Source: Crystallibacter permensis (GTDB taxonomy: Bacteria; Actinomycetota; Actinomycetes; Actinomycetales; Micrococcaceae). Taken from it: a stretch of 64,000 bases of DNA. Location of the stretch: the NCBI RefSeq assembly GCF_025960875.1, contig NZ_JAODLR010000013.1, forward strand, positions 1 through 64,000. Direction: 5' to 3'. Position numbers and translations under genes: made by a program. Under the pieces are notes generated by a model. It did not search any database. It had not been told where the DNA came from and saw nothing but the letters and a program-made list of their open reading frames with translations. Positions 47,022-55,871 of this stretch are shown here, one piece after another. Numbering within the stretch: position 1 is the stretch's first letter; each line of letters opens with the position of its first letter.

Positions 47022-48500
47022 CTATTGGAGGGTCGCGGTCAGGCGGGCCACGTTGTCGACGTACCGCTCCCACCGGGTGCGCTGGCGCCACTCGTCCAGC
47101 GTGATCTCCCGGGAAACTTCGCGGTAGCTTTGCTGGATTTCCCGCATCTTGCCGACGATGTCGCCGCCGAGATGCATGACCGACACTTCCAGGTTCAACG
47201 AGAAGGAGCGCATGTCCATGTTGCTGGAGCCCAGGACGCCGACCTCGTCGTCCACCGTGAAGTGCTTCGCGTGCAGCACCAGGGGTTTCGGATACAGGTA
47301 GATGCGCACGCCGGCTTCCAGCAGGGCCTGGTAGTAGGAACGCTGGGCATGATGGACCAGGAACTGGTCCCCCTGTTCCGAGACGAAAAGCTCGACGTCG
47401 ACGCCGCGCTGTGCCGCCGTCGTAATCGCATAAAGCAGCGAATCATCCGGCACGAAGTACGGGCTGCAGATGGACAGCCGTTCCACCGCCGCGTAGATCA
47501 ACGTGTTGAATAGGCGCAGGTTGTTCTCCGTGGCAAAGCCCGGCCCGCTCGGAACCACTTGGCAGGTCATGGGGCCCGGTTCGCGGACCGGTGCCGGCGT
47601 GAACAGCTCGCTGCCGAGGATGTCGTCCGTTTCGCTGGACCAGTCGGTAGCAAACACCACGTTGAGCGCGGTGACGATGGGGCCCTCATAGCGGGCCATC
47701 AGCTCCACCCATTGCCGCCCGGTGCGCTCGCTGGAGGCACGGTGATAGCCGGGCTCGATCAGGTTCTGCGACCCGGTGAAGGCCACGCGCCCGTCCACCA
47801 CGAGGATCTTGCGGTGGTTGCGCAGGTCGATGCGGCGCCATTGGCCCCGCACGGGCAGCAGCGGGAGCATGCGCTGCCACTCAATCCCGCTGCCCTGCAG
47901 CCAGCGCCGGAACTTCCGGTAGCCCTTGATCCGCATGGTGCCGAAGTGGTCGAAGAGCAGGCGGACCCGGACACCGCGGGCCGCCGCCTCTTCCAGCGCC
48001 ACGAAGAGCTCCTCGGTGACCTCGTCCTTGGCCATGATGTAGAACTGGATGTTGACGAATTCCTGCGCCTTGCGGACGGCTGCGGCCATCGCGGCGATGG
48101 AGCCCTCGTAGTCCGGATAGAGCTCCACGTGGTTGCTGTCCACCATTGGGAAAGAGCCGAGCGAACGGTTCAGTTCGGCGGCCGAATGGACCCAGGCGGG
48201 TGCATCGCGTTCGCTGCGCGGCTCTTCCATGTCCTCGGTGGCTGCCCAGACTTTCCGGTTGATCTCGGTCTGTTTGGCGATCCGGCGGTCCGAAAGCCGG
48301 AAACTGCCGAACATGAAGAACAGGGCGATGCCGACCAGCGGAATGAAGAAGATGGCCAGCAGCCACGCCATGGCGGTGGTGGGGCGGCGGTTGCCCGGCA
48401 CAATGCCCAACGCCGCGATCCGGATTCCCATGTCCAGTATCGAAGCCACCACGACAACCCAGTCCGGGAACGTGCCCAGACCCGCAAGCGACCACAACAC
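47022..48500 (-). CDS. cls: Cardiolipin synthase
   Basis: A 492-residue phospholipase D-superfamily enzyme that joins two phosphatidylglycerols or a CDP-lipid to form cardiolipin. Two N-terminal membrane helices (about residues 5-65) are followed by two HKD motifs: NHRKILVVDGRVAFTGSQN and HAKHFTVDDEVGVLGSSNMD. I chose the GTG at 48500, which has GGGAGGAG upstream and places the helices at the start. The open frame extends further but lacks family similarity there. Confidence 0.92.
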   Translation of the reverse strand: MLWSLAGLGTFPDWVVVVASILDMGIRIAALGIVPGNRRPTTAMAWLLAIFFIPLVGIALFFMFGSFRLSDRRIAKQTEINRKVWAATEDMEEPRSERDAPAWVHSAAELNRSLGSFPMVDSNHVELYPDYEGSIAAMAAAVRKAQEFVNIQFYIMAKDEVTEELFVALEEAAARGVRVRLLFDHFGTMRIKGYRKFRRWLQGSGIEWQRMLPLLPVRGQWRRIDLRNHRKILVVDGRVAFTGSQNLIEPGYHRASSERTGRQWVELMARYEGPIVTALNVVFATDWSSETDDILGSELFTPAPVREPGPMTCQVVPSGPGFATENNLRLFNTLIYAAVERLSICSPYFVPDDSLLYAITTAAQRGVDVELFVSEQGDQFLVHHAQRSYYQALLEAGVRIYLYPKPLVLHAKHFTVDDEVGVLGSSNMDMRSFSLNLEVSVMHLGGDIVGKMREIQQSYREVSREITLDEWRQRTRWERYVDNVARLTATLQ

Positions 48501-48586
48501 GGCAGCGAACTCCTCCCTTTCCCGCCGGTCCACGGCGCTGTCCTTGTACAGCCTAATGTGCCCGCGCGGCAATCTATGCTGATCCC

Positions 48587-49459
48587 ATGACAGTTTTGGT
48601 GTTTCTCGACCCTGGCCTGGAGAACGGGCGCATCGCCGATGCCACAAAGCCGCAGCTGATGGCAACCGATCTGGGCGCTACCCGCGGCGACGGTATTTTC
48701 GAATCGCTCCTGGCGGTGGACGGTGTTCCCCGCAAGGTGCAGGCGCACCTGGACCGGCTGGCGTCCTCGGCCCGCATCATGGATCTGGACATTCCGCCGG
48801 CCGATGACTGGGAACGGGCCATCGCCACCGCCGTCGCCGAACACGCCCCGGCCGAAGAGCTGGTGCTCAAGCTGCTGGTCACGCGCGGCGTGGAAGGCGC
48901 GGAGCGTCCCACCGCGTGGGTGCAGGCGTCCCTTCCCGGTTCCGCCGGCAGGGAGCAGCGGCAGGAGGGTCTCAATGTGCTCCTGCTGGACCGCGGCTAC
49001 GACAGCAACATCGCCGAGCGCGCGCCCTGGCTGCTGCTGGGCGCCAAGACCCTCTCCTACGCCGTCAACATGGCTGCCCTGCGCTATGCCAAGGCCAACG
49101 GCGCGGACGATGTCATCTTCACCTCCACCGACGGCCTGGTGCTGGAGGGCCCCACCTCCACCGTGCTGATGGCGACCGTGCGCGACGGCGTCCGGAAGCT
49201 CACCACGCCGCTGCTCGAGAACGGAATCCTGCCGGGCACCTCCCAGGGCGCCCTGTTCAACGCGGCCGCCGATGCTGGCTGGCAGCTGGGCTACGGGCCG
49301 CTGGAACCGCACCACCTGCTGGCGGCCGATGCAGTGTGGCTGGTCTCCAGCATCCGGCTGCTGGCGCCCGTCAAGTCGATCGACGGCCAGGCCATTCCGG
49401 TGTCACACGAGATGACCGAGGAACTGACGGCGCTACTGGCCAAAGGCAGCCGGGAGTAG
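48587..49459 (+). CDS. pabC: Aminodeoxychorismate lyase
   Basis: A 290-residue PLP enzyme of aminotransferase class IV. It converts aminodeoxychorismate to p-aminobenzoate and pyruvate in folate synthesis. The N-terminal ATRGDGIFESLLAVDGVPRKVQAHLDRL and the lysine-bearing LLGAKTLSYAVNMAALR fit the family; the lysine of this segment would bind PLP. A branched-chain or D-amino acid aminotransferase cannot be fully excluded, but the nearby pabB supports PabC. It is divergent from cls. Confidence 0.85.
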   Translation: MTVLVFLDPGLENGRIADATKPQLMATDLGATRGDGIFESLLAVDGVPRKVQAHLDRLASSARIMDLDIPPADDWERAIATAVAEHAPAEELVLKLLVTRGVEGAERPTAWVQASLPGSAGREQRQEGLNVLLLDRGYDSNIAERAPWLLLGAKTLSYAVNMAALRYAKANGADDVIFTSTDGLVLEGPTSTVLMATVRDGVRKLTTPLLENGILPGTSQGALFNAAADAGWQLGYGPLEPHHLLAADAVWLVSSIRLLAPVKSIDGQAIPVSHEMTEELTALLAKGSRE

Positions 49460-49589
49460 CCCAAAAGCTTCTCGCGGCGGCGAGGGCGGCAGCCTTCCGC
49501 CGTCGTAAACCTACGTAACCGTTACCAACGATGACGACGGCGGCGCCCCGGCTTGGGTGCCGTGGGCGGCAGCGTGCTACTTTCTTGAA

Positions 49590-49682
49590 CAGAGTAACGA
49601 GGTCCAGCGTCAAGCCCTGACTGTGCTGGCCGGCAACCCTCTTCACGGCGGGGTGCCTCAGGTGACTACTCGGCAGTGTTCA
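49590..49682 (+). ncRNA. SAM-IV-type riboswitch
   Basis: The leader before the rhodanese-metZ pair contains CCAGCGTCAAGCC, GCTGGCCGGCAACC and GGGGTGCCTCAGGTGA. This order is typical of the SAM-I/IV riboswitch superfamily, closest to SAM-IV of actinobacteria. It should bind S-adenosylmethionine and reduce metZ expression when methionine is plentiful. The exact ends are estimated. Confidence 0.82.
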
Positions 49683-49717
49683 TTTGGTTCATTTGCAAGC
49701 GTGATCAGGAGTGCCCC

Positions 49718-50134
49718 ATGCCCCCATTGGAACAACCCGTCCAGTCCCCCGCTGACAGGACACAGCGTATGAGCTACGCCGGAGACCTCACGGTGGAAGA
49801 AGCCGTGGAGAAGCTGCGCGGCGGTGCGGTCCTCGTGGACGTCCGCACCGAGACCGAATGGCAGCAGGTGGGCGTGCCCGTGACGAACGACGACGGCGCT
49901 CCCGCGCGGTTCATCGAGTGGAACCGGATCGACGGCAGCCGCAATACCGGGTTCCTCAACGAACTGCAGCCGCTGCGCGGCAAGGAACTGCTGCTGCTGT
50001 GCCGCTCCGGACGGCGCTCCATCGATGCCGCCATCAGCGCTACCGCCGCCGGGCATACCGCGTACAACGTGCTGGGCGGCTTCGAAGCCGCGGGCGGCTG
50101 GCAGCAGAGCGATCTGTCCTGGAAGCGGGGCTAG
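49718..50134 (+). CDS. Rhodanese-like domain protein
   Basis: A 138-residue single rhodanese domain. The active-site loop is LLLLCRSGRRS, with the sulfur-carrying Cys at about residue 95. Earlier segments are LRGGAVLVDVRTETEW and VPVTNDDGAPARFIEW. It likely carries sulfane sulfur. It lies between the SAM riboswitch and metZ, 3 bases before metZ, so a role in sulfur delivery for homocysteine formation is a reasonable inference. AGGAG precedes the ATG. Confidence 0.87.
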   Translation: MPPLEQPVQSPADRTQRMSYAGDLTVEEAVEKLRGGAVLVDVRTETEWQQVGVPVTNDDGAPARFIEWNRIDGSRNTGFLNELQPLRGKELLLLCRSGRRSIDAAISATAAGHTAYNVLGGFEAAGGWQQSDLSWKRG

Positions 50135-50137
50135 ACG

Positions 50138-51382
50138 ATGGTGCCCACGGAGTCTGCCGGTCCAGGGCCGGATCCGAGGGAGCTGCTCGCCGGCTGGGCC
50201 CCACAGACCCGGGCCGTCCGCGGCGGCCTTGACCGCACGGGCTTCCAGGAAACCTCAGAAGCCTTGTTCCTGACGTCCGGCTACGTTTTCGATTCCGCCG
50301 AAGCCGCCGAGGCCTCTTTCAATGGCGAGGTGGAACGCTTCGTCTACTCCCGCTACGGCAACCCCACCGTCGCCGCCTTCCAGGAACGGCTCCGGCTGCT
50401 CGAGGGCGCCGAAGCCTGCTTCGCCACCGCCAGCGGCATGAGCGCCGTCTTCACCGCCCTGGGCGCCTTGCTCGCCGCCGGTGACCGGGTGGTTGCGGCG
50501 CGGAGCCTGTTCGGTTCCTGCTTTGTCATTCTCAACGAGATCCTGCCGCGCTGGGGCGTGGAAACGGTCTTCGTGGACGGGCATGACCTCGCCCAGTGGG
50601 AGCATGCCCTCTCCACCCCGGCCGCTGCCGTGTTCTTCGAATCGCCGTCCAACCCGCTGCAGGAACTGGTGGACATCCGGGCGGTCGTGGAACTGGCGCA
50701 CGCTGCAGGCGCGCAGGTGGTGGTGGACAATGTCTTCGCCACCCCGCTGCTGCAGCAGGCAACGGAACTGGGTGCCGACGTCGTTGTTTATTCGGGCACG
50801 AAACACATGGACGGGCAGGGCCGTGTCCTTGGCGGTGCGGTGCTGGGCCGCGCGGATTTCATCAACGGCCCGGTCAAGCAGCTGATGCGCCACACCGGGC
50901 CCGCGCTGAGCCCGTTCAACGCCTGGACGCTGCTCAAAGGCCTGGAAACGATGTCCCTGCGCGTGAACTATTCGACGGCGTCCGCACTGGAGATCGCCCG
51001 CTGGCTTCAAACGCAGCCGGCGGTGCGCCGCGTGGTCTACCCGTTCCTCGAATCGCATCCGCAGTACGAACTGGCCCGCCGCCAGATGAGCGGCGGCGGA
51101 ACCGTGGTCACGTTTGAGCTCGAGCCTGACGCTGCGAGCGGTTTGGAGGCCAAGGCCGCCGCGTTCCGGCTCCTCAACGCACTGACCACGGTGGATATCT
51201 CGAACAACCTCGGTGACGCCAAGTCCTTGATCACCCATCCGGCCACCACCACGCACCGCGCGATGGGACCGGAAGGGCGGGCCGCGATCGGGCTCGGCGA
51301 CGGTTTTGTCCGGCTGTCCGTGGGGCTGGAGGCCACCGATGACCTGCTCAAGGACCTGGACCAGGCGCTGGCCGGCCCGTAG
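50138..51382 (+). CDS. metZ: O-succinylhomoserine sulfhydrylase
   Basis: A 414-residue PLP enzyme of the Cys/Met metabolism family that forms homocysteine from an O-acylhomoserine and sulfide. The PLP lysine lies in VVYSGTKHMDGQGR. Other family segments are FVYSRYGNPTVAAFQERL and NALTTVDISNNLGDAKSL with ITHPATTTHR. The SGTKHMDGQGRVLGG form is characteristic of MetZ rather than MetB or MetY. It is the second gene after the SAM riboswitch. Confidence 0.92.
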   Translation: MVPTESAGPGPDPRELLAGWAPQTRAVRGGLDRTGFQETSEALFLTSGYVFDSAEAAEASFNGEVERFVYSRYGNPTVAAFQERLRLLEGAEACFATASGMSAVFTALGALLAAGDRVVAARSLFGSCFVILNEILPRWGVETVFVDGHDLAQWEHALSTPAAAVFFESPSNPLQELVDIRAVVELAHAAGAQVVVDNVFATPLLQQATELGADVVVYSGTKHMDGQGRVLGGAVLGRADFINGPVKQLMRHTGPALSPFNAWTLLKGLETMSLRVNYSTASALEIARWLQTQPAVRRVVYPFLESHPQYELARRQMSGGGTVVTFELEPDAASGLEAKAAAFRLLNALTTVDISNNLGDAKSLITHPATTTHRAMGPEGRAAIGLGDGFVRLSVGLEATDDLLKDLDQALAGP

Positions 51383-51445
51383 GTCCAGGACGTTGACGAA
51401 GGCCCGCGCCTTGTACGCGCCCAGCCGTAATCGAGGAGGCAACTG

Positions 51446-51473
51446 CGGCCCTTCCCAGATCTGAAAAGGGCCG
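51446..51473. terminator. Hairpin between metZ and ykoC
   Basis: Arms CGGCCCTT and AAGGGCCG with a 12-base loop lie between the convergent metZ and ykoC genes. It probably acts as a two-way terminator; the T run is short. Confidence 0.6.
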
Positions 51474-51504
51474 TAGCTGACCGGTGGATCGCGAAGGAGC
51501 CGGG

Positions 51505-52302
51505 TTAGCCGAAGATGAAGTTCCAGGTGCCGGCGGAGACGGCGGCGGTAACGGCCGCCGCCGAGACCAGGGCACCGCCCAGGAAGACCCAGATGTCCAC
51601 CCTGCTGAACGTCGATTCCCGCGCCCAGGTGCGTTGCGCCCCGCCGAAACCTCGGGCTTCCATCGCCACCGCCAGACGGGTGGCGCGCCGGATCGCCTGG
51701 ACGATCAGCCCGAACGCCTGGCCAAGGAACGCCGCTAATTTGGCCAGCGGCTTGTTCTCGGCGCCGACTCCGCGGGCACGGCGGGCAAGTCCCAGAGTCC
51801 GCCATTCGTCAACCAGCAGGCCCACCAGCCGGAGGCCGGCCAGTGCGCCGAGCACAAACCGGTGCGGAAGCTTGAGCTTCTGGGCCAACGCATCGGCCAG
51901 ATCCGTGGGGTCGGTGGTCAGCAGCAGGAAGATCCCGGGCAGTGCCACCGCCAGGGAACGCAGCCCGATGGCCACACCGGAGTTGATGGAATCCTCGGTG
52001 AAAAGCAACGGGCCTGCTTCGAAGACCACCGCACCGGTTTTCTCCGCCAGCAGCGCCGTTCCGTAGGCGCCCACCAGTGCCGCCACCACCAGCGGCCAAC
52101 CGCGCTTGAACAGCGCCCAGGCGCTGATGCCGAGCACCGGCATCAGCAGCAGTTCCGCGGCCAGCACCACGCCGGCGCTCACCCAATCCACACTGAGCAT
52201 CACCACCACGGTGACCATGGCCACGGCGGCAAGCTTCGAGAGCGGATTGGCGCGGGTAAAGGGCGAGGCAGTCAGCCGCGGGGTCATGATGTCCAGGCTC
52301 AT
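51505..52302 (-). CDS. ykoC: ECF transporter transmembrane (T) component
   Basis: A 265-residue membrane protein of the EcfT/CbiQ family with about five or six helices. The coupling motif region reads GLARRARGVGAENKPLAKL, and a second AMEARGFGGAQRTW follows near the C-terminus. It links the ABC ATPases to the substrate-binding S component. Its ATG overlaps the stop of the ATPase gene (ATGA). With ykoE and ykoD it forms a thiamine-precursor importer. Confidence 0.88.
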   Translation of the reverse strand: MSLDIMTPRLTASPFTRANPLSKLAAVAMVTVVVMLSVDWVSAGVVLAAELLLMPVLGISAWALFKRGWPLVVAALVGAYGTALLAEKTGAVVFEAGPLLFTEDSINSGVAIGLRSLAVALPGIFLLLTTDPTDLADALAQKLKLPHRFVLGALAGLRLVGLLVDEWRTLGLARRARGVGAENKPLAKLAAFLGQAFGLIVQAIRRATRLAVAMEARGFGGAQRTWARESTFSRVDIWVFLGGALVSAAAVTAAVSAGTWNFIFG

Positions 52303-53861
52303 GCCGCCCTCCCGCTCGTGGCCGGCGCCTGCAATTGCGCTGTTCCATCCGCCACACGCAGGACGTTTCCGCCGAGCGCAGCGGTGAAGTCGCCGTCGTG
52401 GGTCACGGACACCACGGCGTGGCCGTCGGCGATCAGGCCGCCGAGCAGGGAGACCATCTCCGCCCAGGTGTTCGCGTCCTGCCCGAACGTCGGTTCGTCC
52501 AGGACCAGGATGTCCGGGCTGGTAGCCAGCATGGTTGCCACGGACAGCCTGCGCTTCTCCCCGCCCGAAAGGGTAAAGGGGTTGGCTTGCAGGAGTTTGG
52601 TCAGCCGCAACCGCTCCGCGATGGCATCAACGCGACGCCGCACCTCGTCCTCCGGCAGCCGGGCGACGCGCCGGGGACCGAATTCGAGTTCGTCGATCAC
52701 CCGGTGGGTCAGGAACTGGTGCTCGGGTTCCTGGAAGACGGTGCCGATCCGGGTGACCAGTTCAGCCGATTTCCACTTGTGCACGGTGCCGGCCGCACCC
52801 CGCCGGAGCTCCGGTGCGGCCTCAAGCTTGCCGCCCGCGGGGGTCAGCAGCCCGGCTAGGGTCAGCGCCAAGGTCGACTTGCCGGCGCCGTTGGGGCCGG
52901 TAATGCTCAACGCCTCGCCCGCCGCCAGTTCCAGCGAGACTTTATTGACTACCGGTCCGGCCCTGCGGGTCCGGGCAACGGACAGATCCGCCGCCCGGAG
53001 CAGGTCCGTCCCCGGCGTGCCGTGGCCGCCGTCGCTGCCGTTGCCACCGCCGGTGGGCAAGGAGGTGCGCAGCCGGGGCGTGTAGCCGGGGACCCAGACA
53101 CCAGCTTCGATCAGGCGTTCCCTGGTACCTGCGGCATTGAGAACGTCCGCCGGCGGACCGTCGGCGAGAACACCGCCGCTGGCCGCCAGCACAATGACCC
53201 GGTCCACCACGTCCGCCCAGACGGCCACGCGGTGTTCCACCACGATCAGGGTGGCACCGGTGCGCTCAAGCACCCCGACCACCGCGTCCCGGACCTCAAG
53301 CACACCGTCCGGGTCCAGGTTCGCCGTGGGCTCGTCGAGCAACAGGACACCCGGCCGCATGGCCAGGACCGACGCCAGCGCAAGCCGCTGTTTCTGCCCT
53401 CCGGAAAGCGCCGTGGTGGCGTGGTCCAGCGGGACCTCGAGGCCCACGTCCCCGAGGCTTTCGCGCACCCGGGACCAGATTTCGTCCCTCGGCAGGGCCA
53501 TGTTCTCCGCGCCGAAGGCAACCTCGTCCCCCACGCGGGCCATGACCACCTGGGACTCCGGGTCCTGGAGCACCAGTCCAGTCCGGCCGCGGGACTGGAC
53601 CGGGTGCATGCCGTCGACAGCCAGGCTGCCCGCTTCATCGCCTTCGCCGTCGTCGCCCAGCACCCCCGCAATGGCATGCAGCAGCGTGGACTTGCCGGCA
53701 CCGGAAGCGCCGAGCAGCAGCACCCGCTCCCCCGGCTCGATCCTGAAGCTCACGTCGCTGAGCGCCGGATCCTTGCGGCCGGCATGGCGCCAACCGTATC
53801 CCTCGGCGGTGACGGCCGCCGGGTGGCCGCGCTCCGCCGTCGTGCTTTGAATGGTTGCCAT
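52299..53861 (-). CDS. ykoD: ECF transporter double ATPase
   Basis: A 520-residue protein with two fused ABC ATPase modules. The first has Walker A LLGASGAGKSTLLHA and signature LSGGQKQRLALAS. The second has ITGPNGAGKSTLALT and LSGGEKRRLSVATM. This double form replaces separate EcfA1 and EcfA2 and matches YkoD. It lies 3 bases after ykoE and overlaps ykoC, and it powers uptake with ATP. Confidence 0.92.
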   Translation of the reverse strand: MATIQSTTAERGHPAAVTAEGYGWRHAGRKDPALSDVSFRIEPGERVLLLGASGAGKSTLLHAIAGVLGDDGEGDEAGSLAVDGMHPVQSRGRTGLVLQDPESQVVMARVGDEVAFGAENMALPRDEIWSRVRESLGDVGLEVPLDHATTALSGGQKQRLALASVLAMRPGVLLLDEPTANLDPDGVLEVRDAVVGVLERTGATLIVVEHRVAVWADVVDRVIVLAASGGVLADGPPADVLNAAGTRERLIEAGVWVPGYTPRLRTSLPTGGGNGSDGGHGTPGTDLLRAADLSVARTRRAGPVVNKVSLELAAGEALSITGPNGAGKSTLALTLAGLLTPAGGKLEAAPELRRGAAGTVHKWKSAELVTRIGTVFQEPEHQFLTHRVIDELEFGPRRVARLPEDEVRRRVDAIAERLRLTKLLQANPFTLSGGEKRRLSVATMLATSPDILVLDEPTFGQDANTWAEMVSLLGGLIADGHAVVSVTHDGDFTAALGGNVLRVADGTAQLQAPATSGRAA

Positions 53862-53864
53862 GGT

Positions 53865-54479
53865 CTATACGTCTGCTGTCCGGCCGGCGGCAAAGGACGA
53901 GAGCGCGCCCGTCTTTGCCAGTCCTCTCATGGCCAGCCAGGGCAGCAGGCCGGCGATGACCACGCCGGAGATGGCCGCGAACAGTGTGTACCAGAGCTTC
54001 CAGTCGGTTGCCCACTCCACGTTCCACAGGATGTTCTCGCCGATGGCCAGGGCCAGACCGGCACCTAGCCCGGCCAGCAGCGACACGCCGAGGTTGAACT
54101 TCTTGTAGAGGAAGAGCAGGAAGACCAGTTCCGCCCCGAGCCCTTGGATCAAGCCCGAGAGGAGCACGGTGAGGCCGAACTGTGTACCCAGCAGGCTCGA
54201 CACGGCGGCCGCGAGGACCTCGCAGTAGATCGCCGCGCCGGGCTTACGGATGAGCAGCCCGCCCAGGACACCGGCCGTGAGCCAGCCTCCCGCATAGAGC
54301 CCGCCGGCCGGAGGGAAGGCAGCGGTCAGCACCGCGATGCCCGAATAACCGGCGGACCAGGCCCAGAAAATGACCCCGATGGCCACGCCGATCACTGACG
54401 CGACGACAATATCGACAACGCGCCAGGTGTAACGGGGTTTGCGCGCAGCAGCCTGCGCCGAAGGTGTAACGGTGTTCAT
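53865..54479 (-). CDS. ykoE: ECF transporter S component for thiamine/HMP
   Basis: A 204-residue membrane protein of the YkoE family with about six helices. Typical segments are VDIVVASVIGVAIGVIFWAW, FPPAGGLYAGGWLTAG and SGLIQGLGAELVF. YkoE proteins bind thiamine or its hydroxymethylpyrimidine precursor. The ATG is preceded by AGGAGG, so the longer open frame to 54530 is not used. A TPP riboswitch lies just upstream, supporting the substrate call. Confidence 0.92.
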   Translation of the reverse strand: MNTVTPSAQAAARKPRYTWRVVDIVVASVIGVAIGVIFWAWSAGYSGIAVLTAAFPPAGGLYAGGWLTAGVLGGLLIRKPGAAIYCEVLAAAVSSLLGTQFGLTVLLSGLIQGLGAELVFLLFLYKKFNLGVSLLAGLGAGLALAIGENILWNVEWATDWKLWYTLFAAISGVVIAGLLPWLAMRGLAKTGALSSFAAGRTADV

Positions 54480-54540
54480 GGAATCCTCCTGAGGTTCAGG
54501 AGGGGAAGGCAACCCGGCTTTTCCGGGCACACCCTGAGAT

Positions 54541-54660
54541 CTCGACTCCCTTCGCCGGTACTAGCCGGAGCAGGTTCGAGGGTCTGCGGCTGTCCGCACT
54601 CTCAGCGTCCCGACCCGGTACGGCTGTTGCCGTTGTTACCGTGACGGACGCTCCCCTGTC
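54541..54660 (-). ncRNA. TPP riboswitch (thi box)
   Basis: Read on the minus strand, the leader contains the conserved CTGAGAGT (54598-54605), GACCCTCGAACCTG and CTAGTACCGGCGAAGGGA, all diagnostic of the TPP aptamer. It precedes ykoE by about 60 bases. The ribosome binding site lies close after it, so translational control is likely. Confidence 0.93.
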
Positions 54661-54770
54661 GTCATTGGTGCTTTTTCAAGCGACTTCCAGTGTACTACTG
54701 ACGACAGCGCGTGGCAGCCGGGGCGGAAAACGCTAGGCTGGGTGGCAGATGACATCACCGACGAAAGGCA

Positions 54771-55037
54771 GTGGCAGTGAACATTGTGTTGAAACTTCTG
54801 GGCACAGCGGTGAGCATCGGGGCGGGACTGGCCGGCGCCAAGCTCATCGACATCCTGTGGAAGGCCGTCACCGGCGAAGACTCCCCCAAGCATGACGACG
54901 ACATGGAAAACAGCCTGAGGGCCACCATTGCCTTCGCCGCGATTTCCGGTACGGTCAGCGCCATCATCCGCGTGCTTTCCCAGCGTGGAACCATGCAGGC
55001 GGTCAACCGCTTCAATCGGACCCGGGACATGGTCTAG
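54771..55037 (+). CDS. DUF4235 membrane protein
   Basis: An 88-residue actinobacterial DUF4235 protein. Two hydrophobic helices (about residues 4-28 and 47-66) enclose the conserved DILWKAVTGEDSPKHDDD. It is of unknown function. The start is the GTG at 54771, with AAAGG upstream; a second GTG lies two codons on. It converges with mnhG. Confidence 0.8.
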   Translation: MAVNIVLKLLGTAVSIGAGLAGAKLIDILWKAVTGEDSPKHDDDMENSLRATIAFAAISGTVSAIIRVLSQRGTMQAVNRFNRTRDMV

Positions 55038-55051
55038 TCCTTAGAGCAGTT

Positions 55052-55597
55052 TCAGGATTCGCGGCGGCGTTTGGCGGAAGCCTTCGCCGCCGTTTCCTTT
55101 GGTTCCTTGGTGCGCAGCACGCCCTTGGGCTTGCCTGCGGGCTTTTTCCCTGCGTCCCCTTCGGCGGCCAGTTCCGCCGCCAATTCGGGATCGGCCGCCA
55201 GCGCCGCCTCTTCCGCGGCATCCGCTTTCCGGCGTTCGGCTTCTTCCGCCGCAGCTTTCTGGACCACGGCGTCCAGATCATCCACGCTCAGCGTTTCCCG
55301 GTGCAGGTGCTTGGTGCGGTAACCGGCACGGCCCACCATGTGCGCCGACACCGGAACCGTGAGCAGTTGGAACAGCCAGGCGATAATCAGCACCGGCACC
55401 GCTGCCCAGCTGCGAAGCTGGAGGGCCAGACCGATCAGCAGCAGCAGCAGCCCGAAAACCTGGGGCTTGGTAGCCGCGTGCATCCGCGAGAGCAGGTCCG
55501 GAAACCGGAGCAGCCCGATAGCGGCGGCCAAGGACATCAGTGCCCCGAGGACCAGGCAGAGTCCGGCGACAATTTCCAGCACAAGATCAGTGTTCAT
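55052..55597 (-). CDS. mnhG: Mrp/Mnh Na+/H+ antiporter subunit G
   Basis: A 181-residue subunit with three helices in the first 90 residues (IVAGLCLVLGALMSLAAAIG and following). A long charged cytoplasmic tail of about 90 residues, rich in Ala, Glu and Lys, follows; most MrpG proteins are shorter. It is the last gene of the operon, overlapping mnhF by 11 bases. All subunits are needed for antiport in other bacteria. Confidence 0.9.
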   Translation of the reverse strand: MNTDLVLEIVAGLCLVLGALMSLAAAIGLLRFPDLLSRMHAATKPQVFGLLLLLIGLALQLRSWAAVPVLIIAWLFQLLTVPVSAHMVGRAGYRTKHLHRETLSVDDLDAVVQKAAAEEAERRKADAAEEAALAADPELAAELAAEGDAGKKPAGKPKGVLRTKEPKETAAKASAKRRRES

Positions 55598-55871
55598 GGG
55601 TCCGCCTGTCGATCACGAAACGCGCCACCGTGACTGAACCGATGAACCCGACCAACGAAATGATGATCACCAAGGTCAGATTGGCCTGATGCTTCCTGAC
55701 GGCCATGTCCGCTATCAAGCCCGCGCAGACGATGGCCAGCAAAACATCGATAGCGATCACCCGGTCCAGGATGGAGGGGCCTTTGACAATCCGGGAGATT
55801 GCGACGGCGGCGGAGAAGGCCAGGACGACGGTGACGATCACCAGGACAACTTCCATGAATGGGCTGTTCAA
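55587..55871 (-). CDS. mnhF: Mrp/Mnh Na+/H+ antiporter subunit F
   Basis: A 94-residue subunit with three membrane helices. The helix-loop segments AVAISRIVKGPSILDRVIAIDVL and a later VGFIGSVTVARFV match MrpF/MnhF. Its stop overlaps mnhG and its ATG overlaps the mnhE stop, so translation is coupled. Confidence 0.92.
   Translation of the reverse strand: MNSPFMEVVLVIVTVVLAFSAAVAISRIVKGPSILDRVIAIDVLLAIVCAGLIADMAVRKHQANLTLVIIISLVGFIGSVTVARFVIDRRTHEH

Noticed and set aside
49497-49543. Inverted repeat CCGCCGTCGT/ACGACGGCGG after pabC
   Set aside because: The loop is 27 bases and no T run follows; it may help terminate pabC but cannot be supported.
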